Positions 22,459-32,516 of a stretch of DNA of 64,000 bases are shown in pieces. Each line of letters begins with the position of its first letter. Within the stretch, counting starts at the first letter, position 1. Position numbers and translations under genes: made by a program. The DNA is taken from NCBI GenBank assembly GCA_003313425.1, contig NHZP01000112.1, positions 1 through 64,000 of the forward strand. The letters run 5' to 3'. The stretch is from Pseudopyrenochaeta lycopersici. Lineage: Eukaryota > Ascomycota > Dothideomycetes > Pleosporales > Pseudopyrenochaetaceae. The notes below the pieces were generated by a model. That model was not told the DNA's origin and made no database searches. It was given only the letters and a program-made list of their open reading frames with translations.

Positions 22459-24712
22459 TGGTGACTCAACGCTTGAAAGGTTGCACGCATGGATAAACGT
22501 TAACCAATGGTGCAGTCACCATTTTTACTAGTAAGGCAATGCGAAAAAAGGCGTGCAATGTAAACAGACAGCCCCAGACGAAGACATCTGCGGTGAGCAC
22601 CTTTGGTCCCATCTTTCCTGTAGCGCCATCATCACCATGTCTCTCCTTCAGTTATTCATTAGCGCCGCGCTACAGTCAGCTAGTGATGAGATTGTTCTTG
22701 CACCACCTTCAATTAATCCCCGTTCCACACCCTCCCTACAGCTGGATGAATTCAAGCTGCAGGGCAAGGTCTATGTGCGATGTTCCTCGCTGGCAAAGAA
22801 CCCAAAAGCAACGAAGCAGCGAAGCTCTATTATGTGGAGGTTTGGTGAGATATCTAGCTTCGGACGAATTCAACAAAATGATACTGGTACTGCTACCTCT
22901 GTGAGAAGAAGCGGTGTCAGCAGGAGCTCCCTATTGTCGATAAAGGTAATTCAACTTGCCTAGATCACCTTAAGGTAAAGCACCAGATTGATCCTAAATC
23001 TGGTGGACGAATTAGCAACGATGATCCTACCCAAACAACGGTAAATGGGCCGAATCTCTCATCCTTGGTCTTCCGGAGGGACTTCGACATCTTTAAGGAG
23101 ATTTTAATCCGATGGATTGTCTACTGCCACATTGCCTTCTATCAATTTGATAACGAGTATTTCCGGGAGCTCCTATTCTACCTTGCACCATGGTTGTCAA
23201 AGCTCCTTCCGAAAGCATCGAAAGTGGGTGAAAGAGGCCTTCCTGGCGCGAAAGGAAGTACTTAAGAAGGACCTATGTACGACCCGCAGTCGTATTTCGA
23301 TATCAATGGATGCATGGACATCACCAAGCTATATCTCAATACTTGGTGTGGTGGCGCATTTTATCGATCGATCCGGTAAACGACGAGCTGCTATTCTAGC
23401 GCTTCGACAGCTAGAACGGGTGCTATAGCGGCGAGAATATGGCTGGCATCCTACTGCAGATATTCAATGAATACGGCATTCGGAACCAAATTGGCTACTT
23501 CATGGCAGATAACCATGAAGCAAACGATCCCTGCGTCGACTATGTCCTACAGGAGCTCTACCCATGGATGACGGCTAGACAACGGAAGAAACGTCGAATT
23601 CGCTGTGCTAGCTATATACTTAACCTCTGTGCACATGCATTTCTGATGGGAAAGGATGCAGAAAAGATAGCCCGAGAAATGGATACTGCATTGCGTGAAG
23701 GTGATATAAAGAGAGTTAGAGAGCTCTGGAGCAAGCGTGGAGCGCTAGGAAGACTTTATAATATCGTTAAATATATACGCGGAAGCCCCTAGCGACGTGA
23801 GTTCTTCAGGAAACAGGTATGCGGTGGCGAATTAGCTGCATTCGATGGATTAGAGGTAAGTTTATTATAAATTTTAATCTTATATTATATTAACAAGCGT
23901 ATGCGAACTACTAACTTTCTAAATAGGTCATTCAGGACTATTGTACACGCGAACTCCTCCTTTGTTGCAATTAGTCGGCCCTCAACGCTAACGAAAGGAT
24001 TCAGATGTTCTGCGCGCAATATATGTATAAAACTGCTATCTAAGGACGATCTTCTCGAGCCTCAGCACTGGGAGCAGCTGGCCAACGTTCATAATCAGTT
24101 AGAGTTGTCTGATGAAGCTACTAGTATGGTAGGTCGGCATACAAACCTAGCTGATCACTTCCAGACTCTCGATTGGCTACTCGTACAGTTAGACCAGGCA
24201 AAGCAGCGTTTTGACGAGCTCTACACCGATACTGATACACTTGAATACAAGTGGCTTGCTGGCGCCGCAGTCGTTGCATGGGCTAAATGCAATAAATACT
24301 ATGATATGGCAGATCAGACGGCGGCTTACTACCTTGCTATCATCATGAATCCAACCCTAAAATCGGCATGGTTCCAGCAGCATTGGGGTAATCACCCTGT
24401 TAAATCTACCTGGCTGAGGAACAACATTCTGCCAGTTGTAAAGGATCTATGGCTTCAAGAGTACAAAGGGAGGTCATCCGCATCTACACCAATATCCGCA
24501 CCACGCCAAAACTCCCCCAAACACTATGTGTCTTGTAGGGGGCATAAACGGTTAAAGTTGGACACTCCGCTGGACGCATCTGCCACTACTAGGCCTGATG
24601 AACTTCATGAGGATCTATCGACAGATATTCTCATCACCACTGACGAATACTACAATCCTATTCAGTACTGGAACGACCGCTTCCATACCCAACCTGACCT
24701 TGCACAAATGGG
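22459..24712 (+). pseudogene. hAT family B, copy 1, truncated at both ends
   Basis: It is nearly identical to the complete copy at 39,225-42,056, in opposite orientation. Homology starts at gatggtgactcaacgctt (about 22,459), so the terminal and subterminal repeats are missing. The coding remains show a BED-type finger (YWYCYLC), the first Asp block (SMDAWTS), the second (FMADNHEAND) and most of the insertion domain. The frame is broken near 22,880, near 23,217 and at the tgctatagcgg site (about 23,425). The 3' end stops at 24,712 just before the C-terminal dimerisation block, where the hAT-A element begins. Copy 2 carries the same lesions. Confidence 0.88.
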
Positions 24713-27537
24713 CAGTGATGCATTGAACCGGACTGATCCTGAAGCAGAGCATGCTTCAGGATGATTCATTGAATCAGGGATCGGATTCAGTTTGATTCAC
24801 TAATTTGAAGCGGTGATGTACGATGTACGGTATAGCAGTAGTATTATGACTTGTTACCTTCTAATTTAGCCTCTAGTCACGCAAGCTCCTGTTCCGTAGA
24901 CTCTATAGCCCTCTGAACCGCCTCATCTGTCAGAAAAGTCTCATAAGAAAGCCCACTCGTGATCCAATGCTTCAAGCACTCCAGCATCTCTAGCGTCTTG
25001 ATTGAAAGCCTCGTTCGATCCCATGAGATCGTACGCCGAGAACTACTAAATACACGCTCCACCTCTGCGGGCATCGCGGGTATAGAGAATATTGTGATGG
25101 CCATTAAACTGAGTTCAGGATACGTCTTCTGCGGCGTTGGCTCAAGCCAGTATTCAAGAGGAGACTGTTCACCAATAGAATAAGGAGTAGCCTGTAGAAT
25201 TAATTAGCTTAACTATAAAGAACATTCAGCAAACATACTATGATAAAACGCTCAAAGTCATCACCTATTGTACTACCAACACCTATATTTAAATACCTCT
25301 CGCGCTTCCATCGCTCGTATGGCGTTTCTAGCGTATCTTGAGTAGAGCGCTGTTCTATAGCTGGCTTGAAGTGATCTTTCCATAATTTTCTAACCTCCCG
25401 AACTGCCCTATTGATGTCGGTTTTCTCCCACGAATCTGAGTTCTGGAGACAAGCTTTACGAAGTGAAGGATGCAGAAGAATTGCGGCAGCATAAGCTGGA
25501 GACTCTTCTGTCATTTTGTAGTACTCTCCAAACTTGAACCAACTAGTCACAAGGCGGTTCTCCATTGCGAGATCTTTGCGGTCTTTGTATAGAGCAGATT
25601 GGGAAGTAAAATGGAGGTGTAGGAAGTCCATTGCTGACAGAGCCTGATCAAGGCTTGAAATATCGAATTGCGTGCCCTGTGTAATCTCCCAGAACGGGAG
25701 AAGGAAGTCGTGTAGTTCTATCAGTTCTTGCCAATCATTTGGATCTAAATAATCCTCTTTAATTCCATCCTCCAACCAGTGGTCTTGTACAAAGTTATTC
25801 ATCTCTTTACGGAGCTTAAGCGCTACGTGTATCATCAACCACCATGAATTCCACCTTGTCTCGTTGTCTCTGGGTATCATACGGCCAGTAAGCCGAATCC
25901 AGGCCTGGTAGAGTCTTGTAGAAGAGTGTATCCAGATCACAAAGTTGTGTAACTTTCCAAGTGGGCCAAGCTTTCTCCATTCAGCAGCTGTTTGTAGTCT
26001 CTCCCTGCTGCCCTTCCGCTCTTGCTTTGAAAGCTCGCCGATCTGCCGGATAGCTTCTTCTGTGGCTTCTTTGTCTTTTCCAAACAAGAATGCTTGTACG
26101 ACGAGGTTGATGATGTGGCCGTTACAGCGAATTCGACACCGTGTAGGATCAAGGCGTGAGATAGAGCGTGCGACCGCTCGTAGCATTGTATCATTTGCAC
26201 CGTGGTTATCAAGAGTAAAGAAGCCAATCTTGTCTACAAGATTATACTCATTGATAACTTGTAGAACGTGTTCAGCTTGAGCTTCACCACTGTGAGTCCC
26301 AGGCAGTTCTCTGAGAGCTAAAAGCGCCTTTTCAACCTTTTTTGAGGACTTGTCTATGAAGTGAGCTACAACTCCTAGCACGCCAGTCTTTCCTGGAGAA
26401 CTCCACATATCAATAGAGAAGTGTATCCAGGTAAGTGATTCTTGAAGCCGTGTCTTGATTTGGTCTTTGTGCATAAAGAAGCTTGACTTGAGGAGGTCTG
26501 GAACTTTATTGCGGCTTGCTTTAACTACGTTCGCGGCTACGTAGTTGACGGAAGCAATGAGCGCGTAAAACTCTGGCCATTCGACTATGCTAAGCGGTAG
26601 TGAGTGCTTACTAATAAGCTGTACCAGGGCCTCTAGAAACGCGGGCTTGTTGATTGTGTTACTAAGGTATTTCTCCTCTGTAAGATCACGACCTTCTTGC
26701 TTCGCCTTCTGGCGGTCAAAGAACCCAGGTAAGCCCGATATTGCCCTCTCTATTGCTCTTCTTTTAGCTGGTGGTTGAGCATCGTCAATCCGTATATTAT
26801 GCGAACAAAGGTGCGTTCGTATACGGTATGAAGCGGCACCCTTCCACTTACAAATCGAGCAATAGAACCATCGATGGCCATGCTTATCCCTGGGCTCCTC
26901 TCCCTCCTTTGGTTCACGAGCTGCGGCCCAAATATCTGTCAAAACAACCCCACGAGTACGTTTCTTGGTCCGGCTACTGTTCACCTCGCTATTGGCCTCT
27001 GGAGGGTCGTTTTCCACGACAGCAAGAGCAGTAGAAGGGGCGTCGCTCTCGTCATCGCTAGAAAGGTCATAAACAGGCGCTTCAGCTGCTAGAGGGCTCT
27101 GAGAAGGCATGTTATAACGATATTAAGATCGCAGCGTGTATATGGAACTTTGATAGGCACTTGTAAACGATAATCTTATTAAAGGCGGGTTAAAAGAACT
27201 AAAAAGGACTTAAATGAAGGAGGAGCCAGCGTTATAACTAATACAAAACTGTCTAAAACTATACAACCCATTGGTTGCGGCGTTGTTTCGTCTAAGAGTA
27301 ATCTTGGCACAGGGATTGGCTGTACCTGTCCGACGTGGAACCTACTAAGCTCAGCGCAGAACCTATCACGGTCCATCTATATGTATTGAACCAACTGATT
27401 CTGACGCAGGCCCTGATTCATTGAATCTGAAGCGGGACTGCGATTCTGATTCATTGAATCTGAAGCGGGACTGCGATTCAGATTCATTGAATCAGCGTTG
27501 AAGCGGCCCGGATTCAATGCATCACTGTCTCCTCTTG
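24713..27537 (-). mobile_element. Complete hAT element, family A
   Basis: Ends are cagtgatgcattgaacc at 24,713 and its inverse ggattcaatgcatcactg ending at 27,537, typical short hAT terminal repeats. Subterminal direct repeats of tgattcattgaatctgaagcgg type lie at 27,410-27,520 and in part at 24,750-24,810. The element has one transposase gene. The 8-bp flanks (caaatggg left, tctcctct right) do not match, so the left or right neighbour has been rearranged after insertion. A deleted relative lies at 43,373. Confidence 0.88.
24877..27110 (-). CDS. hAT transposase, family A, intact with one intron
   Basis: Exon 1 is 27,110-25,239, the intron 25,238-25,192 (47 bp; GT-AG on the minus strand) and exon 2 25,191-24,877. 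The junction keeps frame and gives about 728 residues, a normal length for fungal hAT transposases. In order: an acidic leader, a BED-type zinc finger (CSICKWKG ... HLCSH, about residues 80-105), the first catalytic Asp block (HFSIDMWSS), the second (FFTLDNHGAND), a helical insertion domain and the C-terminal dimerisation block (PAMPAEVERVFSSSRRTISWD) encoded by exon 2. No stop or frameshift was found. The protein would cut and rejoin DNA at the element ends in the nucleus. This copy could be active. Confidence 0.9.
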
Positions 27538-27663
27538 CCGTTCGTGCATCACCCGCCCACTGGTGCTTCCGTCCAGATTGATGCGGCGGTTGCGTTCCAT
27601 TTCTTCAAGCCGACGCTGTTCGGCGGCGGTGATATTGCGATGAGTGGGTCGAGTTGAGGACAT
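27538..27663 (-). pseudogene. Short N-terminal fragment cut by hAT-A
   Basis: From ATG at 27,661-27,663 the minus frame stays open to the hAT-A right end and reads a polar, Arg/Glu-rich helix (AAEQRRLEEMERNRR). No continuation exists on the other side of hAT-A, where truncated hAT-B begins instead. It may be the start of a host or element gene lost by rearrangement. Family not recognised. Confidence 0.3.
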
Positions 27664-27769
27664 CTCTAGGACAGTGGCTGAGAAGGCTTCTCCAATAACT
27701 ATATTGCGTGCTCGTGTCGATTGCTGATGGTTGACGGGTGCTGCGATGGAAGTATTTTCTACTCGGTTC

Positions 27770-28265
27770 CCATCATCCTTTTCGGCCCTTCAAGGCCCCG
27801 GATCGTCCGGAAGGACGCGTGTACCTCTTTGGCTCCTCTTGCACCGTTCTGACGAGTTCAGGGACTTCCATTTGGCTCATCCTGAACCCCCTCTCGATTG
27901 CTGAGGCGCTTCTTCGCCTCTCGAGCCCGTTGTACAACGCAACTTGGTCAGAGCTGCGAGGTCCCATCGCGAGGGAGCTGGGAACTGCACTTCAAGGCGC
28001 TTTGACGAGTCCAGGCTTACCAGCACTTATCCTGGATCCCCCCTCGATTGCTGGGACGCTTCTCGCCCCTCGAGACTCTCTACAACGCGGCTTTGTCAAG
28101 GCAGCGAGGTCCCATCACGAGGGAACTGGTGCGAGCACTGCTCTCGGTGCCGTGACGAGTTCAGGACTACCAGGATCGTCCTGAACCCCCTCTCGATTGC
28201 TGAGGCGCTTCTCGCCCCTCGAGCCCATTGTACAACTTGGCCTTGTCAGGACCACGAGGTTCATA
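27770..28265. repeat. About 150-bp tandem repeat, three copies
   Basis: The marker ctcgattgctg occurs at 27,893, 28,043 and 28,192, and the surrounding gacgagtt/gacgagtc, cgcttct-cgcc and gaggtcccatc blocks recur with the same spacing of 149-150 bp. The plus frame is open over much of it with a 50-residue unit (PSIA-LL ... ALTS-GLP), but all strands are partly open because of composition, so a protein is not supported. Confidence 0.75.
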
Positions 28266-28646
28266 CAACATGCAGCCAACATGAGGGAACTCTTACTCCC
28301 TATTTTGTATGGGTAATAGGCCATACGCGAAAGCGCCGGGCTCGTAACCTGTCAAAACTTGGGGGGTGTAAGAGTTATCTCATTAATCAAGCTGAGCCTG
28401 AGACTAAGTAATGACGCTAATTAGTGATGTAGACAAGGTTACATGACCACTGCATTCATCGCCCATCTTGACAAGTCAGCCGTCCCAGTTGACGCGAAAA
28501 GAGGCTCTCGAGCAGTTCAGATTGAACTACTGTGAATGTGCAGGTGTGAATAGCTTCCAAGACTTGAATGCGATTGACAAGGTCGACTTCGTTGAATCGT
28601 GGCAACGCAGGCAGGAAACATTGAATCTCGCAACTTAAGTTAATTA

Positions 28647-28985
28647 ACGTTCATCCCTAAGTCGCGAGACGCACCCAACGCGAGACAGTTTTGCAGTTCA
28701 GATCCCCGTAATTTCTTTAGGCAAGTCTCTAATTAATACTGTATTTAATAGACATAATGTAAATCTATAGCGAGTGTTTCTTCCTTAGCTTGTCTCCAGA
28801 CAGCAGCTCTAAAATGTTGGTTATATCGTCGATCTTTTTCTTACCGACGTTAATTATCCTTACACTGATAGACCTCTGTCTAATCGCAGGTTTAAGTACA
28901 GCTATATTAAGGTCTAATTATCCCTTCGTTGTAATGAGGACAACCCCCGATATGGGACACCACCGATGTGGGACACTTTTGTAAT
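28647..28985 (-). mobile_element. Relic of a pogo-type element, one end
   Basis: After a TA, the sequence acgttcatccctaagtcgcg begins a terminus with two subunits of the type gcgagacgcaccc / gcgagacagttttgc, the same twin-subunit design as the P1 and P2 inverted repeats. About 100 bp inward the minus strand has the tail of an open frame ending GKKKIDDITNILELLSGDKL, the position expected for a transposase C-terminus. No partner end is present. A further twin motif (cgatatgggacac / cgatgtgggacac) lies at 28,950-28,977. Confidence 0.45.
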
Positions 28986-29087
28986 TAATTGACTAAGCTT
29001 AGTTTAACGTTAGCTGCAAGTAAATCATACAGCTACGGGGTAATTACTAGAAAAGCTCGGGTATAACTTACTTTTATTCTCTTACTA

Positions 29088-30080
29088 ATGTCCGTCCCTG
29101 AGTAGCGAGACGCACCCCGTCGCGAGACAGTTTTGCAAATCGGACCTTCGGAATCATACAGTTACGGGTGTAGAGGCCCGTAATAACGTAGCATAAATCT
29201 ATTGTTATTATTCTATAGGATACTGGCCCCCGGTGAGGATATCTGTCGTGTTGCGTACGTTATTGATCATTTCTTTACCGCCGTTGATCGCCGGTTCAAC
29301 AATCGACCCTTATTCAATCGCAGACTAAGGCCTTGGTTGATATTTCGGAGGCGTACAGGGTTAGTATATACTATTGGGATAATGTTTTCACACTTAAAAG
29401 TTATGTTAACCTTGATAAAAGTAGATACCGCGAGTTTCGCCGGGCAGAGAGGAAGACCGTTAAAAGCCTCCAGACATAACGAGATACTCTAGCTATATTA
29501 AGATGCTAACATTATACTATATAGAATCGTAATAAATTCAAGGCTATACCTACTCGGACGATCCTCCAAAAATAACTATAGCGCATGGCGTATGCGTAGG
29601 TCCAGAATATATTCTTTATACTGCCCGCGGTGCCCGTACCGCCCGCGCCATCTGGTCATCCGGAGGTTACGGCTCGCTCCTTTCGTGCCTCACCAACGCG
29701 AAGTATTATAGATAAAGCCAGCCAAGTACTAGCACAAGGGGTCCCTCCCGGCGTTCGTAAATCGTACCGCGCCCTCACGGACTATAGCGACGTTCCTCAC
29801 GAACGATAGTAACCGCCATTAAGTACATCAGCACTGACGGTAGGTATCTAAACCCTATGGTTATTTGGCCGGCCACTACCCATCTAAGCAACTAGACTAC
29901 GTTTCCTACTCCTAGTTAGCAGTATGCGTACAATGAATCTAGATACTCCGACACCAATCGCAAAAATGTACTAGAAAAGTATTATAGTCTAAAGATAAAT
30001 ATCAATACTAAGTTACCTTACATAGAGGATAAAGGCTAAACAACGTAGAGGCTAAGGCCAATTCAAGATACCACCATGCT
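29088..30080. mobile_element. Second pogo-type relic
   Basis: A TA followed by atgtccgtccctgagtagcg gives a terminus very similar to the one at 28,647. The next 250 bases resemble the inward sequence of that relic, for example ...caatcgcag. At 29,690-29,860 the plus strand reads a degenerate pogo helix-turn-helix region (GVPPGVRKSYRALTDYSDVPH). The remainder, up to about 30,080, is broken by stops. No opposite end was found. Confidence 0.4.
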
Positions 30081-30335
30081 GACTAACGTTACATTGGGCA
30101 GATCATCATGTAACGGTATTGGCGCATTTCATTCACAAGATATCGAACAATAAGCCCCAGCAGATCGCTAAGGACGAAGAGGAGTGCATCAGCAGAAGGA
30201 AAATACTCGAAATCGAACTTGGCAGTCGTGAAGAGAAAATACACGCCTAGCACGAAAGCAATTAAAGCGCGTGTGGGCGAATCCTTAGCCGACTACATGG
30301 AAAAACGAAATAGCAGAGTCGCCAGAACGGGGAGA

Positions 30336-30965
30336 TCAAGAATGTAAAGATTTGAGGAGATCGGTGAAGTCAATGCGTCTCGGGACGTCCCACCATCCAT
30401 CCTCAGCGTTAACCCAAGGATTCCGGCTCTCGGTCCCTCTCTGATACTCCTTTAACATGCCTACCCATGGACTTCCTGGAAAAATGTTTTTATCAACTGG
30501 CTTCAAAGCCATCTTCTCTTCCAAGTATCTCGGCCAGTGCATGGCATAAAACCCACCAATCTCCAACAATCTCTTCACCTTAAGTTGTGCCAGCCCGCGT
30601 ATAAAAACGACGCTTTTCCCTAGCCCAATATGTATTGGACCCTCTGCATCCCAGTAGACACTCAAATTTTGGATGTTGGTTGCTTCTCGTTGAAGTTTGT
30701 CGAAAAGCAAGCTCCATCGCTGAGGACTAGGTGCGGCGTCGGTCGCGTCGACAAAAACGGTAAGGTCAGAGATTACAGCAGCGTTGTTTGTCTCGAGCCA
30801 GGTCATAAGAGCGTCAGGTTGCGATACGTTGATAGCGACGGATTGGAGGAGATCATCAGGTGCATCGTTGAGGGTAGAAAGCTTTTGTAAAGCAGGGTTC
30901 GTCCCCTCTTTCCAGTAGTAACCTTTCTGGCTATGGAAAAATATGTATGGAGGGGAATACATCAT
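30336..30965 (-). CDS. Hypothetical fungal protein
   Basis: The ORF has 209 residues, starts at Met 30,963-30,965 and is free of stops. It has no signal peptide or membrane segment; it is rich in Trp and Leu and has a regular pattern of hydrophobic strands (DLTVFVDATD, NLSVYWDAEG, HIGLGKSVVFIRGLAQLKV). Such proteins are common in fungi as uncharacterised members without known domain. The ATG lies in sequence that also encodes SPPYIFFHSQKGYYW, so a more upstream exon cannot be excluded. Confidence 0.55.
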   Translation of the reverse strand: MMYSPPYIFFHSQKGYYWKEGTNPALQKLSTLNDAPDDLLQSVAINVSQPDALMTWLETNNAAVISDLTVFVDATDAAPSPQRWSLLFDKLQREATNIQNLSVYWDAEGPIHIGLGKSVVFIRGLAQLKVKRLLEIGGFYAMHWPRYLEEKMALKPVDKNIFPGSPWVGMLKEYQRGTESRNPWVNAEDGWWDVPRRIDFTDLLKSLHS

Positions 30966-31515
30966 GAATTAAGATGATGCTACCTTTTTTCGAGGATAGA
31001 AAGAGAGGGAGAGATGTTAGATGTGGGTTGATGTAGAAAGAGCGGAAGGAAAGATCAACATGATTTCATCAACTCTAGGCTCACATGCCAATCCACCCTT
31101 GACACATGCAGGTACCCGAAAATTCCATGCGGCAAATCCTAATTGGTCGCGTGAGGTCTCACAGGATCTCAGCAATCAACTACAAACAAGGGCATGAGAC
31201 TCGCAGCTATCTTCTTAAATTTACTCAACGAGATACTGTGAGGCATAAATCATGTATGCTCTCGTATGCTGCACTACGCTTTGAGAATTACTGCTCTGTC
31301 CTCCCAGTTTTAGGCCGGATCGAAAGAGAATGTGGTGCGATGCCAAGCTGTGGCGGGAACCTACTGTAACTAGCCTGATGCTGTGTAACTATTTGGGTAA
31401 TGCAACTTCAACCCCGCACCGGCTCTTTAACCCCACATCTGTGTCTCTCTGGAGCAATGTTCTCTAACTTGCGCAAGCTCGCCAACTGTTTCGTTGCCAA
31501 ATAAAGGTATAGGCC

Positions 31516-32199
31516 ATGCACGTCATAATTAATACCTCGCAACGCAACTTCGTTACCGACCCTGACGGATGGCTGGGCCAGAGCTTATACTTCAACAATC
31601 TTTTCTCTGGAAAATGGGGCGACAAACAGGAGGATAGCTCATACTTCATTGAGACCGACGCCAACCTCTTCGAACACATCCTTCGGTATCTCCGCACTGG
31701 TGTTTTGCCAGTTTTCTATGACAGGCTGGCAGGCTACGACTTTCCCCTGTACCAAGCTCTACTCGGGGAATCAAAATATTTCGCCATTGGCAGGCTAGAA
31801 AAGTGGTTATGCGAGCAAAAATACTTGGAGGCTGTCAAGATACAATACATCGCCAAGGAGACTCAGGAACGTGGCTCTTACCGAAAACACACTACATGCT
31901 GGCCTAATGGTCACACATCTATGCTGGAGGATCATTTTGTTGAGATTACGACAAGGAGCAATATGGAGACCACAATCCTTCCCGTGACAGTGCAGCGGAA
32001 CAAGTTCTATTGCCCGGACGCAAAACATGGCAAGAGTAGCGAAGAATACTGTAGGAGCTGTGTTGACCGGGCAAGGGACCAAGGAATCCCTGGTGTTGGT
32101 GGTGGAGAACGGAGGATGAACTCATTTGGTGTATCGTGCAAAAAGAAGTCGTTTTCGACCACGATCTCTGCGTCAATACATTTCGAGAATGATGATTAG
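31516..32199 (+). CDS. BTB/POZ (T1-type) domain protein
   Basis: The ORF has 227 residues. The N-terminal 95 residues match the potassium-channel-tetramerisation-like BTB fold: a strand with TSQRNFVTDPDGW, LYFNNLFSGKWG, then YFIETDANLFEHILRYLRTGVLP and a KYFAIGRLEKWL helix. The C-terminal half is Cys-rich with no recognised domain. BTB domains of this kind oligomerise and often serve as adaptors for cullin-3 ubiquitin ligases. The first strand and start codon may lie in an upstream exon, since the family usually has about ten more residues before this point. Confidence 0.7.
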   Translation: MHVIINTSQRNFVTDPDGWLGQSLYFNNLFSGKWGDKQEDSSYFIETDANLFEHILRYLRTGVLPVFYDRLAGYDFPLYQALLGESKYFAIGRLEKWLCEQKYLEAVKIQYIAKETQERGSYRKHTTCWPNGHTSMLEDHFVEITTRSNMETTILPVTVQRNKFYCPDAKHGKSSEEYCRSCVDRARDQGIPGVGGGERRMNSFGVSCKKKSFSTTISASIHFENDD

Positions 32200-32516
32200 T
32201 TCGCACTTCCACTGGGTGGTACAATGTGTTGATGGTTATTATGCTCTCGATCTCGAAGGCTCTGTATACCCCGAAGTGTGACTGGCGCAGTAGATGGGCT
32301 ATGATGTGAGCCCACATTTCCTAAATCCCTACTCGTTGGTGTGCTCGACCAGATTGAATTTTTTTTTAGCTGTACTTTAGAATTATGAGCTTGTATATCT
32401 GGAACTTCAACTTTCACCTAGCGCCTTCTGCTTCCGCAAGACATGTGTATGGTGGCGCTGGAGTTGCGGGGGATGAGGACGACGAGTGTGCAAGGGGAGG
32501 CGAAGGAGGCGTCCAT
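32200..32516. other. Intergenic stretch left of hAT-C
   Basis: There is no supportable gene. The last eight bases (32,509-32,516, gcgtccat) are the left target duplication of hAT-C. The interrupted sequence around the target (gaggcgtccatggctacag after removal of the insertion) is open in two frames but too short to call. Confidence 0.5.
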
